Assembly: GCA_030372985.1 (NCBI GenBank) | Contig: JAUCQB010000184.1 | Location: forward strand, 1-43,232 | Source of the DNA: Phycisphaerae bacterium | GTDB lineage: Bacteria > Planctomycetota > Phycisphaerae > UBA1845 > PWPN01 | Direction of reading: 5' to 3' | Length of the DNA stretch: 43,232 nt | Notes under the pieces: generated by a model | Told to the model about the DNA's origin: nothing | Databases searched by the model: none | The model's input: the letters and a program-made list of their open reading frames with translations, nothing else | Made by a program: the position numbers and the translations under genes | Part shown: positions 26,223 to 35,403 of the stretch, piece after piece | Layout: the number at the start of each line of letters is the position of its first letter | Position numbering within the stretch: the stretch's first letter is position 1

Positions 26223-27413
26223 ATGTTCAACCGAATTGCCAGCCTGATCGAGCCCATCCTTCCGGAGCTCACGGCCTTTCGTCGCGATCTGCATTCGCAT
26301 CCGGAGCTGTCGCGCCGTGAGCATCGCACCAGCGAGAAGATTCGGGCGGCGCTGGCGAAGCTGCCCAATCTCGAGGTGCTGCCGGCGCTGACCGGCACGG
26401 ATGTGGTCGCTGTATTGAACGCCGACAAGCCAGGTCGATGCCTCGGCATTCGTGCTGACATTGACGCGTTGCCGATCCAGGAGCAAACGGGCGTTGAGTA
26501 TCAGTCGACGGTGCCGGGTGTGATGCACGCCTGCGGGCACGACGGGCACACGACCGTGCTGCTGGGCACCGCGATGGTTCTGTCGAAGCTCGCCGATGCC
26601 ATTCCGGGCAAGGTGAAGTTTGTTTTCCAGCCCGACGAGGAGGACGAGGGCGGAGGTCGCCGACTGTGCGAGCACGGGGTGCTTGAATCGCCCAAGGTCG
26701 ATGGGATCGTGGCGTTGCACGCGTGGCCCGGGCAACCGGTGGGTACGATCTCGTTCTCACGAAGCACGGTCACGGCGGCGAGCAGCCCGTTTGCGATCAA
26801 GGTGCTCGGGGTCGGCGGTCATGGTGCGTACCCGCATCGCAGCGTAGACCCCATCGTCATCTCCGCGCATATCATCACGGCATTGCAGACACTCGTGTCC
26901 CGGGTCGTTGACCCGCGCGATGCGGCCGTTGTTTCAGTCGGACAGATACGCGCCGGTTCGGCCGACAACGTGATCCCACCCGAAGCCGAAATGGCCGGAA
27001 CGATGCGTTATCTGTTGCCGGCCACCGGCGAGAAGCTCCACGAATGCTTCAGGCGGCTCGTCGAGCAGACGGCGGCGGCGCACGGCGGCCGGGCCGAGAT
27101 CAGGATTCAGCAAGGGTATCCGCCGTTGATCAACAACGCGGCGATGGTGGCTCTCATCGAGGGCGCGGTTTGCGACTTATTCGGCCAGGATCACATGGTC
27201 ATTGAGGACATGCCGAGCATGGGGGTCGAGGACTTCGCCTACTACGCCGAGCGGGTTCCGGCGGCGATGTTCCGGATGGGTATCCGCCCTGCTCACCTGG
27301 GCGATTATCCCCACCTGCACAATCCCGGCTTCAACTTCAACGACGAGGCCCTGCCGGTCGGCATCCGGATGTTCTGCGAAATCGTGCGGCGTTTCTTCAA
27401 CGTGACGGATTGA
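26223..27413 (+). CDS. M20-family amidohydrolase (hippurate/N-acyl amino acid hydrolase type)
   Basis: A 396-residue cytoplasmic metallohydrolase. Metal ligands are seen in FRRDLHSHPELS and MHACGHDGHTTVLLG, then the Glu pair in FQPDEEDEGGG, HAWPGQPVG and late SMGVEDFAYYAERVP. The dimerisation domain runs ~residues 185-295 (GVGGHGAYPHRSVDPI). This is the HipO/IAA-amino acid hydrolase group, cleaving N-acyl amino acids; some relatives act on N-acetyldiaminopimelate or N-acetylcysteine. It starts ~120 bp after lexA on the same strand. Substrate not assignable. Confidence 0.9.
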   Translation: MFNRIASLIEPILPELTAFRRDLHSHPELSRREHRTSEKIRAALAKLPNLEVLPALTGTDVVAVLNADKPGRCLGIRADIDALPIQEQTGVEYQSTVPGVMHACGHDGHTTVLLGTAMVLSKLADAIPGKVKFVFQPDEEDEGGGRRLCEHGVLESPKVDGIVALHAWPGQPVGTISFSRSTVTAASSPFAIKVLGVGGHGAYPHRSVDPIVISAHIITALQTLVSRVVDPRDAAVVSVGQIRAGSADNVIPPEAEMAGTMRYLLPATGEKLHECFRRLVEQTAAAHGGRAEIRIQQGYPPLINNAAMVALIEGAVCDLFGQDHMVIEDMPSMGVEDFAYYAERVPAAMFRMGIRPAHLGDYPHLHNPGFNFNDEALPVGIRMFCEIVRRFFNVTD

Positions 27414-27815
27414 GCTGACTTGGGGCCCGCGCGTGACCTGGGCGCAGGCTCGCGAGCTGAACCTTCGTGGTTAACCATGCGCACCGCAGAGCCCGAGTCG
27501 CGGACTACGCATCGCGGATCCCAGGTTGCCCGATCTCAAATCTCAGATCGAGGATTTCAGATCTGAGATTGAAGATTTCAGATGTGATGCTGCAGACGTT
27601 CTCGGCAGGTCTCGGTCGCGGTGGCGACCTCGACACTTCCCTACCGTAGCGGCCGTCGACGCATGTGCGACCGTTTCAGGGATGCATCCCGCCGCAGGCG
27701 ACGGACCTCCAGCCGATTGCACTGATCGCATCCTTTCCGGTAGTATGACCCCCGTCTGCGGGGACGACGTATATCCAGGTGCTGATAGCGGAACCAGAGC
27801 GCGGAGGAATTGCCC
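27414..27815. other. Repeat-bearing gap between amidohydrolase and GH39-like gene
   Basis: No gene seen. At 27535-27588 are alternating GATTTCAGATCTGAGATTGA-type words related to the direct repeats around the toxin-antitoxin pair. At 27604-27645 lies a GGCAGGTCTCGGTCGCGGTG element with inner GCGACC-type inversion, ending in CCCTACC. The rest looks like the leader of the next gene. Confidence 0.55.
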
Positions 27816-28943
27816 GTGAAACGCTTGGTTGTCTTGACGATCGTGTTGACCGTGTTCGCAGCATGTGCTCCGCCGACGAGGCTGATGAAGGAGGAACGCC
27901 CGCTGCCCAAGAACGAAGAGGAATACAAGGCGTGGTTTGCCGCTCAGCCTCGGTATCTGTACGGCTGCGGGATCATCTGGGCCCAGTGGGTCTGGCCGGG
28001 CGACAAGAGCAAGTGGAACTACGACGGCCGCTCGATGCAGATGGTCAAGAACATGGGCGGAACGAACGTGCCCGTCAACATTCCCTGGTATGATGTCGAG
28101 CCCAAGGAAGGCGAGTGGTATTGGGACTACGTCGATCACCAGGTGGCCGAGGCCGAGAAGCGGGGACTGCCCATGTTCGCGTACATGGGCCTGACGCCGG
28201 ACTGGGCCTTGCCGCCGGAGGCACCCAAGGGCATAACCGGCATCGGCTACCGCTACCCGCCGCCGGATGACAAGAAGGAGCAGTTCATCACCTATTGCAG
28301 GAAGGTCGCCGCCCGCTACAAGGGCCGCGTCAAGCACTACCAGTTCTGGAACGAGCCCAACGGATGCAGTTGGGTGAAGGATGGATGCGGCAACGGCGAT
28401 CAGTACGCGCTCTATACCAAGTGGCTGATCATCTGGTACGACGCGATGAAAAGCGAAAACCCTGATTGCGTTCTCGGCGCCGGGGCACTGGATTACCATG
28501 AGGGTGTGGCCAGAGGGTATGAGTACCTCGAAGGGATGTACAAGCACGGAGCGAAGGATCACTTCGACGCCTTCAACATTCATCCTTACGACAGGGAGGG
28601 TACGCTGCACCACAGGGCCATTGAGGACACGCGACGCGTGATGGTCGAGCACGCCGACGGCCACAAGGGCATCTGGATCAGTGAGTGGGGCTGGAACATG
28701 AAAGACGAGGATGAGAAGAGCCGTCGCATCGTCAAGACCCTTGGCGAACTCAACGACCCGAAGTACTACTACGTCACCATGGCCAACTACCTGTCGATCA
28801 CCGACCCGGCCGGTGAAGCGGGCTTCGGCCTCTGCGACCGCGACCTCAAACCGCGCAAGTCGTACTTGGCGTTCAAGGCGTATACGAAGGCCAATCCGCC
28901 AAAGCGGGTCGGCCCGACGACTCGGCCGGGCGAGGGGAAGTAG
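27816..28943 (+). CDS. GH39-like glycoside hydrolase lipoprotein
   Basis: A 375-residue lipoprotein: KRLVVLTIVLTVFAAC gives a lipobox with Cys at about residue 17. The (beta/alpha)8 barrel of clan GH-A shows NIPWYDVEPKEGEWYWDYVD, the acid/base Glu in HYQFWNEPNGCSW, and the nucleophile Glu in GIWISEWGWNMKD. This fits GH39 or a near neighbour acting on xylosides or other glycosides at the cell surface. Start GTG 27816 with GGAGGA seven bases upstream; a TTG at 27810 is too close to that site. It lies near two sulfatases and GH172, which suggests sulfated or complex glycans. Confidence 0.82.
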   Translation: MKRLVVLTIVLTVFAACAPPTRLMKEERPLPKNEEEYKAWFAAQPRYLYGCGIIWAQWVWPGDKSKWNYDGRSMQMVKNMGGTNVPVNIPWYDVEPKEGEWYWDYVDHQVAEAEKRGLPMFAYMGLTPDWALPPEAPKGITGIGYRYPPPDDKKEQFITYCRKVAARYKGRVKHYQFWNEPNGCSWVKDGCGNGDQYALYTKWLIIWYDAMKSENPDCVLGAGALDYHEGVARGYEYLEGMYKHGAKDHFDAFNIHPYDREGTLHHRAIEDTRRVMVEHADGHKGIWISEWGWNMKDEDEKSRRIVKTLGELNDPKYYYVTMANYLSITDPAGEAGFGLCDRDLKPRKSYLAFKAYTKANPPKRVGPTTRPGEGK

Positions 28944-29027
28944 AAAGTCAGTTGTCAGAGCGGGAAGCTATTAGCTCTTAGCTTTTGGCTTTTAGCTCTT
29001 CGGGCGACCGCAGACCCGCGCACGGGC
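28944..29027. repeat. Heptad repeat between convergent GH39-like and sulfatase genes
   Basis: GTCAGTTGTCAGAGC, then GCTATTAGCTCTTAGCTTTT and GGCTTTTAGCTCTT, a 7 bp (TTAGCTC-like) periodic sequence. The 17 bp GCTATTAGCTCTTAGCT occurs again in reverse at about 43034-43050. Confidence 0.65.
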
Positions 29028-30563
29028 TTACTCCGGTTTCGCCGCATTCCAGCCGTCCTTGAGCATCTTGCTCAGCTTGACCACGAGCTCCTTGTTCTCG
29101 GCGAGCCCGGCGATGTTCACGTTTTCGGCCGGGTCGGTCTGGTGGTCGTACAGTTCGACGCCGGCAGGTTCCTGGCCCGGCTCGGCCCATTCGGTGTAGC
29201 GGTAGCGGTCGGTCCGGATCGAATAGCCCATGGCCTTCTGGCGAGGGTACTGGCTGAAGGCGGCCTTCTTCCACGAGCGGTCGGGATCGTTCATCACCGG
29301 AACGAGGCTGGTGCCTTCCAGCCCTTGGGGCAACGGCAAGCCTGCCAGCTCGCAGAGCGTGGGGTAGATATCCACGAACTCTGACAGGGCGGCGGTCGTC
29401 TTGCCGGCGTTCTTCTGCCTGGGCGCGGAGATGATCATCGCCACGCGCGTGGCAATCTCGAAGTTGCTGTGCTTGCACCAGATTCCGTGCTCGCCGAGGT
29501 GCCAGCCGTGATCGCCCCACACCACAACGATGGTTTTGTCGCGCAGGCCGAGCCGATCGAGTTCATCCAGCACTCGCCCGATCTGGGCATCGGTGAAGCT
29601 GCTGGCCGCCTGGTAGGCCCGCACCAGCTCGCGGGCTTTGGCATCCGAGACCGGCCCGACCTTGGGCATGTCGCTGTAAGCACGAAGCTCACCGAAATCA
29701 TGCAGCGCCACCGGCGGCACATCCTTTGGAGGAAAAGGGTTGGCAGCCAGCCGAACACCCGCGGCCGGGTAAAGGTCGAAATACTTGGCAGGCGCGATGA
29801 ACGGCAAATGCGGCTTATAGAAGCCCACGGCCAGAAAGAAGGTTTTGTCCTTGAGTTGTCGCAGCGTTTCTACGGCCTTCTCGGCGACCATCCCGTCGGC
29901 CAGATCGTTGTCCGCCACATCGGGATCTTCCCAGGCCGGGCCACGGACTCGCTGTCCGCTTCGCTTGATCTTCAGGACGGTTCCCGTCTTCTCGTCTCGT
30001 CGGACGACTTCCTCCTTGTATGGCTTGCCCTCCGCTTTCAGACGCGATTGCGTTTCTTCGATGGTCTTGAGAGATTCCGGCTTGTGGTAGCCTTGCCCCT
30101 TGGGAAACCATGATGGCACGCTCCACGACTGCGGATCGTCAAGCCCCCCGTGGAAGATCTTGCCCATCGACTGCGTATGGTATCCCTGCTGCTTGAAGTA
30201 CTGCGGGAGCGTGACCACGTCGGGCAGATGGATCCGGAAATGCGTCTGCAGATCGTACACCTTGGTGGTGTCCGGCCGTCGCCCGGTCAACAGCGAGGTG
30301 CGTGACGGGCTGCACACCGCTTGCTGACAGTACGCTCGGCTGAAAACCGTGCCGGCGCGGGCGAGTTTGTCGATGCTGGGCGAGTGGATGTGTTTGGCAC
30401 CGTAGCAGCCGAGGTCCGGACGGAGATCATCCACTGCGATGAAAAGCACGTTGCGACGCTCGGCCGCCTGAGCTTGAGCCTGGCACAGACGAGTCTCGGC
30501 CGTCGCAAAAAGCATTGCGATGCAGATCGTATGGAATCCGATTGACAGGCTGGTCATACGCAT
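29028..30563 (-). CDS. Secreted sulfatase, iduronate-2-sulfatase-like
   Basis: A 511-residue sulfatase. A signal peptide (about residues 1-30) precedes NVLFIAVDDLRPDLGCYG, the metal site typical of the iduronate-2-sulfatase group. The active Cys is C84 in AVCSPSRTSLLTG. WGDHGWHLGEHGIWCKHSNFE carries further metal and substrate residues of this subgroup. It removes sulfate from glycans or similar compounds and needs a formylglycine-generating enzyme, not seen in the window. Start ATG 30563. It is divergent from the MITE-bearing region that leads into the GH172 gene. Confidence 0.93.
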   Translation of the reverse strand: MRMTSLSIGFHTICIAMLFATAETRLCQAQAQAAERRNVLFIAVDDLRPDLGCYGAKHIHSPSIDKLARAGTVFSRAYCQQAVCSPSRTSLLTGRRPDTTKVYDLQTHFRIHLPDVVTLPQYFKQQGYHTQSMGKIFHGGLDDPQSWSVPSWFPKGQGYHKPESLKTIEETQSRLKAEGKPYKEEVVRRDEKTGTVLKIKRSGQRVRGPAWEDPDVADNDLADGMVAEKAVETLRQLKDKTFFLAVGFYKPHLPFIAPAKYFDLYPAAGVRLAANPFPPKDVPPVALHDFGELRAYSDMPKVGPVSDAKARELVRAYQAASSFTDAQIGRVLDELDRLGLRDKTIVVVWGDHGWHLGEHGIWCKHSNFEIATRVAMIISAPRQKNAGKTTAALSEFVDIYPTLCELAGLPLPQGLEGTSLVPVMNDPDRSWKKAAFSQYPRQKAMGYSIRTDRYRYTEWAEPGQEPAGVELYDHQTDPAENVNIAGLAENKELVVKLSKMLKDGWNAAKPE

Positions 30564-30664
30564 TTGATGCTCCTCACGACTGGTTCACGTGCCGTTTGAT
30601 CGGTCTGGCGGAGCACTGTACCATGCGCGGCGGCGGTGTGCCAGCCGCACTGCTCACAGAGCAG

Positions 30665-30818
30665 GTACGTGTTTAGCGTGCTGGGGTCTGGCTCTTTTTG
30701 CCCAAATGCGGTTCGCGGTGCAATTTGGAGAGGTTGGCATCAGTCCGGCGGGACTCATCGGCGAGAAGAAGACGGCAAAAAGTGCCTGACCCGCTGTCTT
30801 GCACGCTAAACCCCTACC
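30665..30818. mobile_element. MITE-like element with terminal inverted repeats and 7 bp target duplication
   Basis: A 154 bp non-coding element. Left end GGTACGTGTTTAGCGTGCT (counting the flanking G), right end on the other strand GGTAGGGGTTTAGCGTGCA; further in, GGTCTGGCTCTTTTTGCC pairs with GGTCAGGCACTTTTTGCC. It is bracketed by AGAGCAG (30658-30664 and 30819-30825). The uninterrupted version of the site, CACTGCTCACAGAGCAG followed by TGGC, is at 30971-30991. No transposase is encoded. Confidence 0.75.
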
Positions 30819-31010
30819 AGAGCAGTGGCGCGCCTGATCATTCATCCGCTCGACAGAGAATCCGTTCTCGGTCGAGGCCTTCGCGAAATCCTTTCCGCGT
30901 TTCGCGGATGGGGATAGGAATCCCCGAACGGCAAGGACCGAGATGGGAATCTCGGTCCAGCGGCAGTCTGCACTGCTCACAGAGCAGTGGCACACCTGAT
31001 CATTCACTCG
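30819..31010. repeat. Cluster of short hairpins and a 26 bp direct repeat before GH172
   Basis: The direct repeat AGAGCAGTGGCRCRCCTGAT plus CATTCA is at 30819-30844 and 30981-31006. Between them lie several perfect hairpins: GAGAA-TCCG-TTCTC, CCGCG-TTT-CGCGG, GGGGAT-AGGA-ATCCCC and GACCGAGA-TGGGAA-TCTCGGTC-type. CACTGCTC-ACA-GAGCAGTG follows at 30971-30989. This forms the upstream region of the next gene. Confidence 0.7.
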
Positions 31011-31021
31011 GAGGCACGAAG

Positions 31022-33241
31022 ATGAGAACAGCCGGGCTCGTCATCGCCGTGATATTGGGGCTGGTGCTCGGCTCATCGCTTTCCGGTTGCGGCCCCGGCC
31101 TCACCAAGCGGCCCATGGCCAACGCAGTCCAGCCGCCGACGATCCCCGTGGGCCTGGATGCTTTCCGCATGTGGGACCGGTGGGCATATTTGCGGATCGG
31201 CCAGCGGACGTACATGACCAGCACCTACGACCGGCGAGGGGCCAACGAGGCAGCCGACGCCAGCCACTTCCTTTACCAGTTGGCCAACGACCGCAACGTA
31301 TCGCTGGACGTGATGGCCAAGGGGGTTCTGGCCTTTGTCCGAACCAATCACTGGCACGGCAGCCCGTGGCACTACATCGTCGACGGGCAGGAATATGTCG
31401 TCCAGGAATCGACCACGGCCGATCCCGATCACCGCATTGAGGGTTCCGTGTTCACTCCGCAGGAGCAGTTCCCGCACCCGCTGACCTGGACCTGGTCGAT
31501 CACCAAGGGCGCCGACCTGATGTGGGTGCCGATCCCCTTTGAGCAGTCGTTTACGCTGGCCTACGGGCGGACGCACTACGGCACCGGTTACTGCATCTTT
31601 CACAAGTTCCTGCCCGACGCCCCGAATCTCAGTCAGCCAATCAGGAACTGGAACATGGACGTGCCCCCCGCCGATGTGTTGGAGCTGATCGGGCAAAGCA
31701 GGGCTCATCTTGCCGCCGGCCGTTCGGACTACGCGGCCAGAACAGCGATCAACGTGCCCGCCGGCCAGACTCGCAGCCTTTTCACTTTCAGCGGAACAAC
31801 GGCCAGGACCGTTCGGGCTCTCAGTCTGACGGTCAGCGAAGACCAGGCCAAGGCCGTGGGCGAGGCGTTCCTTCGCATCTACTGGGACGGCAGCGAGCAT
31901 GCGTCGGTTGATGCGCCGGTCAAGCTTCTTTTCGGCACCGGTTCAATGTTCAACCGTGAGAACCGGGAGTATCTGGTCAAGGCGTTTCCGGTAAACGTCC
32001 GGTTCGGCGACGGGCAGGTGCGCCTGTCGATGTACTTCCCGATGCCATTCCACCACTCCGCCCGGTTTACGCTGCAGGCCGCTCCCGACCTGGCAATCAA
32101 TGACCTGCAGGCGAGCATCCAATGCCAGAACTATACCGACCCGGCCAACTGGGTCGGTTACTTCCACGCAACGTACGTCGATCACGGCGAGCCCACGCCC
32201 GGCCGTGATCTGGTATTCCTCGACACCACCCAGGTCGAAGGCGGCGGCGACTGGTGCGGCCACTTCGTCGGCACCTCTTTCATTTTCTCCGACCGGGCCG
32301 AGTTGCGGACGCTCGAGGGCGACCCCCGGTTCTATTTCGACGACAGCAACACGCCGCAGGCCCAGGGGACCGGCACGGAGGAATGGGGCGGTGGCGGCGA
32401 CTACTGGGGCGGGCGCAACATGACCATCCCGTTCGCCGGCCACCCCGTCGGCTGCCGCAAGAAGGAGGAGGCCAAGGATCCCGAAGACCTGATTCAATCG
32501 GCCTACCGGTTCCTGCTGAGCGACCTGATGCCCTTCGGCAAGAACGCCCGCATCACCTTCGAGCACGGCGGCGAGAACAACATGCCCGAACACTACCGCT
32601 CGGTGACCTTCTGGTACGGGATCAATCAGCCTTGCCTGATCCTTACGGACACCTTCGACGTCGGCGACACGGACGACGAACGGCGCCACAACTACGACTC
32701 GCCGCAGGCCTCGCCGGTGCAGACGCTCAGCTCGCGCTACGAGTGGGGTGTCGACCATCTGGATGGGAAGGAGATCTTTCCCAAGAGCATCGACAAAGGC
32801 CGATTCACCAGGGGCAGTTCGGCGTTCACGCTCAAACTGGACCCGCGGAATATCGGGGCGATGCTCCGGCGAAAGATGGACTATGGGTTCCCGAACCAGT
32901 GTGCCAAGGTCTTGGTTGCCGACGACAAGGCCGGGGCCGAATGGCATGAGGTCGGCATGTGGTACACGGCCGGTTCGAACACCGTTGTCTACAGTAATCC
33001 CAAGGCCGAAACGGGGGCCACGGAGCACCACGTGCAGACGTCCAATCGGCGCTGGCGGGAGGACGAGTTCCTGCTGCCGCGATCGGCGACCCAGGGCCGC
33101 TCGGCCATCCGCGTGAAAGTCGAGTTCGTTCCCCGGGACATTCCGCTGTTCCCCGGTCATCCGCTGCCCGAGCAGGCCTGGAGCGAGTATCAGTACACGG
33201 TGTACTGTTATGTGATGCCGCAGGTGAAGAGTGAGGGCTGA
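31022..33241 (+). CDS. DUF2961 (GH172-type) lipoprotein
   Basis: A 739-residue protein with a lipoprotein signal (VIAVILGLVLGSSLSGC, Cys about residue 22). The central part has DUF2961 features: MYFPMPFHHSARFTLQ, then FYFDDSNTPQAQGTGTEEW and GGGGDYWGGRNM, corresponding to the GTGSEDYF motif of the family. DUF2961 was defined as glycoside hydrolase family 172, which includes alpha-D-fructofuranosidase/difructose-anhydride-forming and arabinofuranosidase enzymes. It is longer than many members, with N- and C-terminal beta-rich extensions. ATG 31022 has GGAGG upstream. Probably acts on surface glycans with the nearby hydrolases. Confidence 0.82.
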   Translation: MRTAGLVIAVILGLVLGSSLSGCGPGLTKRPMANAVQPPTIPVGLDAFRMWDRWAYLRIGQRTYMTSTYDRRGANEAADASHFLYQLANDRNVSLDVMAKGVLAFVRTNHWHGSPWHYIVDGQEYVVQESTTADPDHRIEGSVFTPQEQFPHPLTWTWSITKGADLMWVPIPFEQSFTLAYGRTHYGTGYCIFHKFLPDAPNLSQPIRNWNMDVPPADVLELIGQSRAHLAAGRSDYAARTAINVPAGQTRSLFTFSGTTARTVRALSLTVSEDQAKAVGEAFLRIYWDGSEHASVDAPVKLLFGTGSMFNRENREYLVKAFPVNVRFGDGQVRLSMYFPMPFHHSARFTLQAAPDLAINDLQASIQCQNYTDPANWVGYFHATYVDHGEPTPGRDLVFLDTTQVEGGGDWCGHFVGTSFIFSDRAELRTLEGDPRFYFDDSNTPQAQGTGTEEWGGGGDYWGGRNMTIPFAGHPVGCRKKEEAKDPEDLIQSAYRFLLSDLMPFGKNARITFEHGGENNMPEHYRSVTFWYGINQPCLILTDTFDVGDTDDERRHNYDSPQASPVQTLSSRYEWGVDHLDGKEIFPKSIDKGRFTRGSSAFTLKLDPRNIGAMLRRKMDYGFPNQCAKVLVADDKAGAEWHEVGMWYTAGSNTVVYSNPKAETGATEHHVQTSNRRWREDEFLLPRSATQGRSAIRVKVEFVPRDIPLFPGHPLPEQAWSEYQYTVYCYVMPQVKSEG

Positions 33242-33243
33242 CG

Positions 33244-33966
33244 TTGACCGGTTTCTTCCGCAATCTGGGGCGCATGGCCGGCCCGCACGTTCGCAAGGCC
33301 AAGTGGCTGCTGCGCTCAGTGACCGGATCACAGGCCGAGGTGATCCAGGCGGAGTTCGAGGTCGGGCGGGACATGGCCCAGGCCATCGCCCGGGCGGGGC
33401 AACTGGATGCTGATCCACGCTGGCAGCGGATTCTGACCCAAACGGGGGAGCGGCTGGCGGGTCGACTCGCCCGTCGAGGGCGCCAGTTTGCCTTTCACGC
33501 ATTGGCGGACCCCCAACTGAACGCCTTTGCCTTGCCCGGCGGTTTCGTGTATGTCACCCGGCCGCTGCTGGAGGTGTGTGCCGCGAGCGACGACGAGTTG
33601 GCTTTCGTGCTGGCGCATGAGATGGCCCATGTTGTCCGCGGGCATGTCATGGATCGCCTGGTCAGCAGCACGCTGCTCAATGTGGCCTCGCGGGCAAGCC
33701 CGGCGGCCCGGATGATGAACAAGGGCGTGCTCGAGGCGGCCTTGAAGCTTCTTCAGAACGCTTATTCGCGGGAACAGGAGATCGAGGCTGACCAGTTTGC
33801 GGTGCGGTTGATGCTGAGCGCCGGCATGGACCCGCTGGCCGGGGCCGCGGTCCTCGGCAAGCTGAATGATTTCGCCGACGATCCGGGCGAGCTTTCAAGC
33901 TACTTCTCGACACACCCGCCGCTGACCGCGCGGACCGAGAGGATTCACCGCTGGCTCAATAAGTGA
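33244..33966 (+). CDS. M48-family metalloprotease
   Basis: A 240-residue zinc protease. The HExxH motif is VLAHEMAHVVRGH, the third ligand Glu in EQEIEADQFAVRLM, and LPGGFVYVTRPLLE precedes them as in M48. The TTG start at 33244 follows GAGGG by six bases and lies two bases after the upstream stop; ATG 33274 is the alternative. No signal peptide or membrane segment is clear, so it may be cytoplasmic, or exported in some other way. Loss of the C-terminal repeats of the BepA group makes it a minimal version. Role in quality control of envelope proteins is a family-based guess. Confidence 0.88.
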   Translation: MTGFFRNLGRMAGPHVRKAKWLLRSVTGSQAEVIQAEFEVGRDMAQAIARAGQLDADPRWQRILTQTGERLAGRLARRGRQFAFHALADPQLNAFALPGGFVYVTRPLLEVCAASDDELAFVLAHEMAHVVRGHVMDRLVSSTLLNVASRASPAARMMNKGVLEAALKLLQNAYSREQEIEADQFAVRLMLSAGMDPLAGAAVLGKLNDFADDPGELSSYFSTHPPLTARTERIHRWLNK

Positions 33967-33976
33967 GGTGAGAAAT

Positions 33977-35377
33977 ATGCGATTTGTCGCGGTGATAACC
34001 GGAGCAATGGTATTGACCGGCTCGACGCTGGCGGACGGCCCGTATCTGGCCAACGGTGTCAAACTGGCGGATGTCGCTCAGGACGCGGCGGCGGTGTGGG
34101 TGCGGTTGACCGCCGAGCCCAAGCCCCGACAGGGGATCGTTCTCAAGGGCCGCGTCGCGACGCTGCCGGCGGATGTCAAGGTGGAAGATCTGCAAGGCGC
34201 GGTGCCGGGCGCCCCTGGTCGCGTGCGGGTGCGGTTCGGCACGAAGGACGATCTGACCGATGCCGCGGAAACTCAGTGGACAATGGTGACCGAGGCCAGG
34301 GACTTCACCTGCGAATTCCGGCTCATCGGTCTCAAGCCGGCCACGGTCTACCACTATGCGGTTGACGCCGCACCGGCGGCCGGCAAGCCCGTTTCCGCCA
34401 GCCTGCGAGGTCGATTCGAGACCCTGCCTTTGCCCGATCGTGAGGCCGACATGTGCTTTACCGTCACGACCTGCCAGATGTTTTGCAGGCGTGATGATCC
34501 GGAGGGTTTTCTCATCTACGATGCCATGGCCGCGCTCAAACCCAAGTTCACCTTGTTCACCGGTGACAGCGTCTATCTTGACAACGAGTCACCGGTCGCC
34601 AACACGGTTGAACTCGCACGCCACCACTGGCACCGAATGCACAGCCTGCCTCGCCTGGTCCGGTTTCACCTGCACGTCCCCGGCTTCTGGGAGAAAGACG
34701 ATCACGACACCTACTGCAACGACTGCTGGCCGACGATGAAAGCCGCCCCAATGGCACCGCTGACCTATCAGCAGGGACTTCGCGTCTTTCGAGAGCAGGT
34801 GCCGGCACCGCCCCGACTGTACCGTACGGTGCGCTGGGGCAAGCACCTCGAAGTGTGGCTGGTTGAGGGCCGCGACTTCCGTTCCCCCAACGACATGCCC
34901 GACGGGCCCGACAAGAGCATCTGGGGCACCGAACAGAAGGAGTGGCTGAAGAAAACCCTCCTGGCCAGCGATGCAACCTTCAAGATTCTCGTCAGCCCAA
35001 CGCCCATCGTCGGGCCGGATCGAGACAAGAAAGCCGACAACCATGCCAACAAGGCGTTTGCTCACGAGGGCAACGAGTTCCGCCGGTGGGTCAAGCAGAA
35101 CCTCCCGAAGAACTTCATGGTGTTCTGCGGCGATCGACACTGGCAATACCATTCCGTGGATCCGGCGACCGGGGTGCAGGAATTCGACTCTGGACCGGCC
35201 AGCGATGAGCATGCCGGAGGCTCGCCCGGTCTGGACCGCTCCTATCACCGGTTCCACCGGGTCAAGGGCGGGTTCCTGTCGGCCACCCTGATGCGAGTCG
35301 ACAACCGCCCGCGTCTGATGGTGCGCCTGCACGATGTCTCGGGCCAGGTCGTATACGAGAGTCCGTTCGAGCAGTGA
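33977..35377 (+). CDS. PhoD-like alkaline phosphatase/phosphodiesterase
   Basis: A 466-residue exported metallophosphatase. The signal peptide is MRFVAVITGAMVLTGSTLAD. An N-terminal fibronectin-like domain (FTCEFRLIGLKPATVYHYAV) precedes the phosphatase domain: FTVTTCQMF, FTGDSVYLDN, FWEKDDHDTYCND and VFCGDRHWQYHS, in the order of PhoD enzymes. The start ATG 33977 has GAGGTGA at 33965-33971, overlapping the M48 stop. It should hydrolyse phosphate mono- or diesters outside the cytoplasm with Fe/Ca-type metals. It belongs to a run of genes from 31022 to 36771 on one strand with small gaps, likely one operon. Confidence 0.87.
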   Translation: MRFVAVITGAMVLTGSTLADGPYLANGVKLADVAQDAAAVWVRLTAEPKPRQGIVLKGRVATLPADVKVEDLQGAVPGAPGRVRVRFGTKDDLTDAAETQWTMVTEARDFTCEFRLIGLKPATVYHYAVDAAPAAGKPVSASLRGRFETLPLPDREADMCFTVTTCQMFCRRDDPEGFLIYDAMAALKPKFTLFTGDSVYLDNESPVANTVELARHHWHRMHSLPRLVRFHLHVPGFWEKDDHDTYCNDCWPTMKAAPMAPLTYQQGLRVFREQVPAPPRLYRTVRWGKHLEVWLVEGRDFRSPNDMPDGPDKSIWGTEQKEWLKKTLLASDATFKILVSPTPIVGPDRDKKADNHANKAFAHEGNEFRRWVKQNLPKNFMVFCGDRHWQYHSVDPATGVQEFDSGPASDEHAGGSPGLDRSYHRFHRVKGGFLSATLMRVDNRPRLMVRLHDVSGQVVYESPFEQ

Positions 35378-35403
35378 GATATGGACATTGCGGAGGGTTA
35401 ATC

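Noticed and set aside
31943..33502. 519-codon minus-strand open frame
   Set aside because: Antisense to the GH172 and M48 genes, which have clear motifs and ribosome sites.
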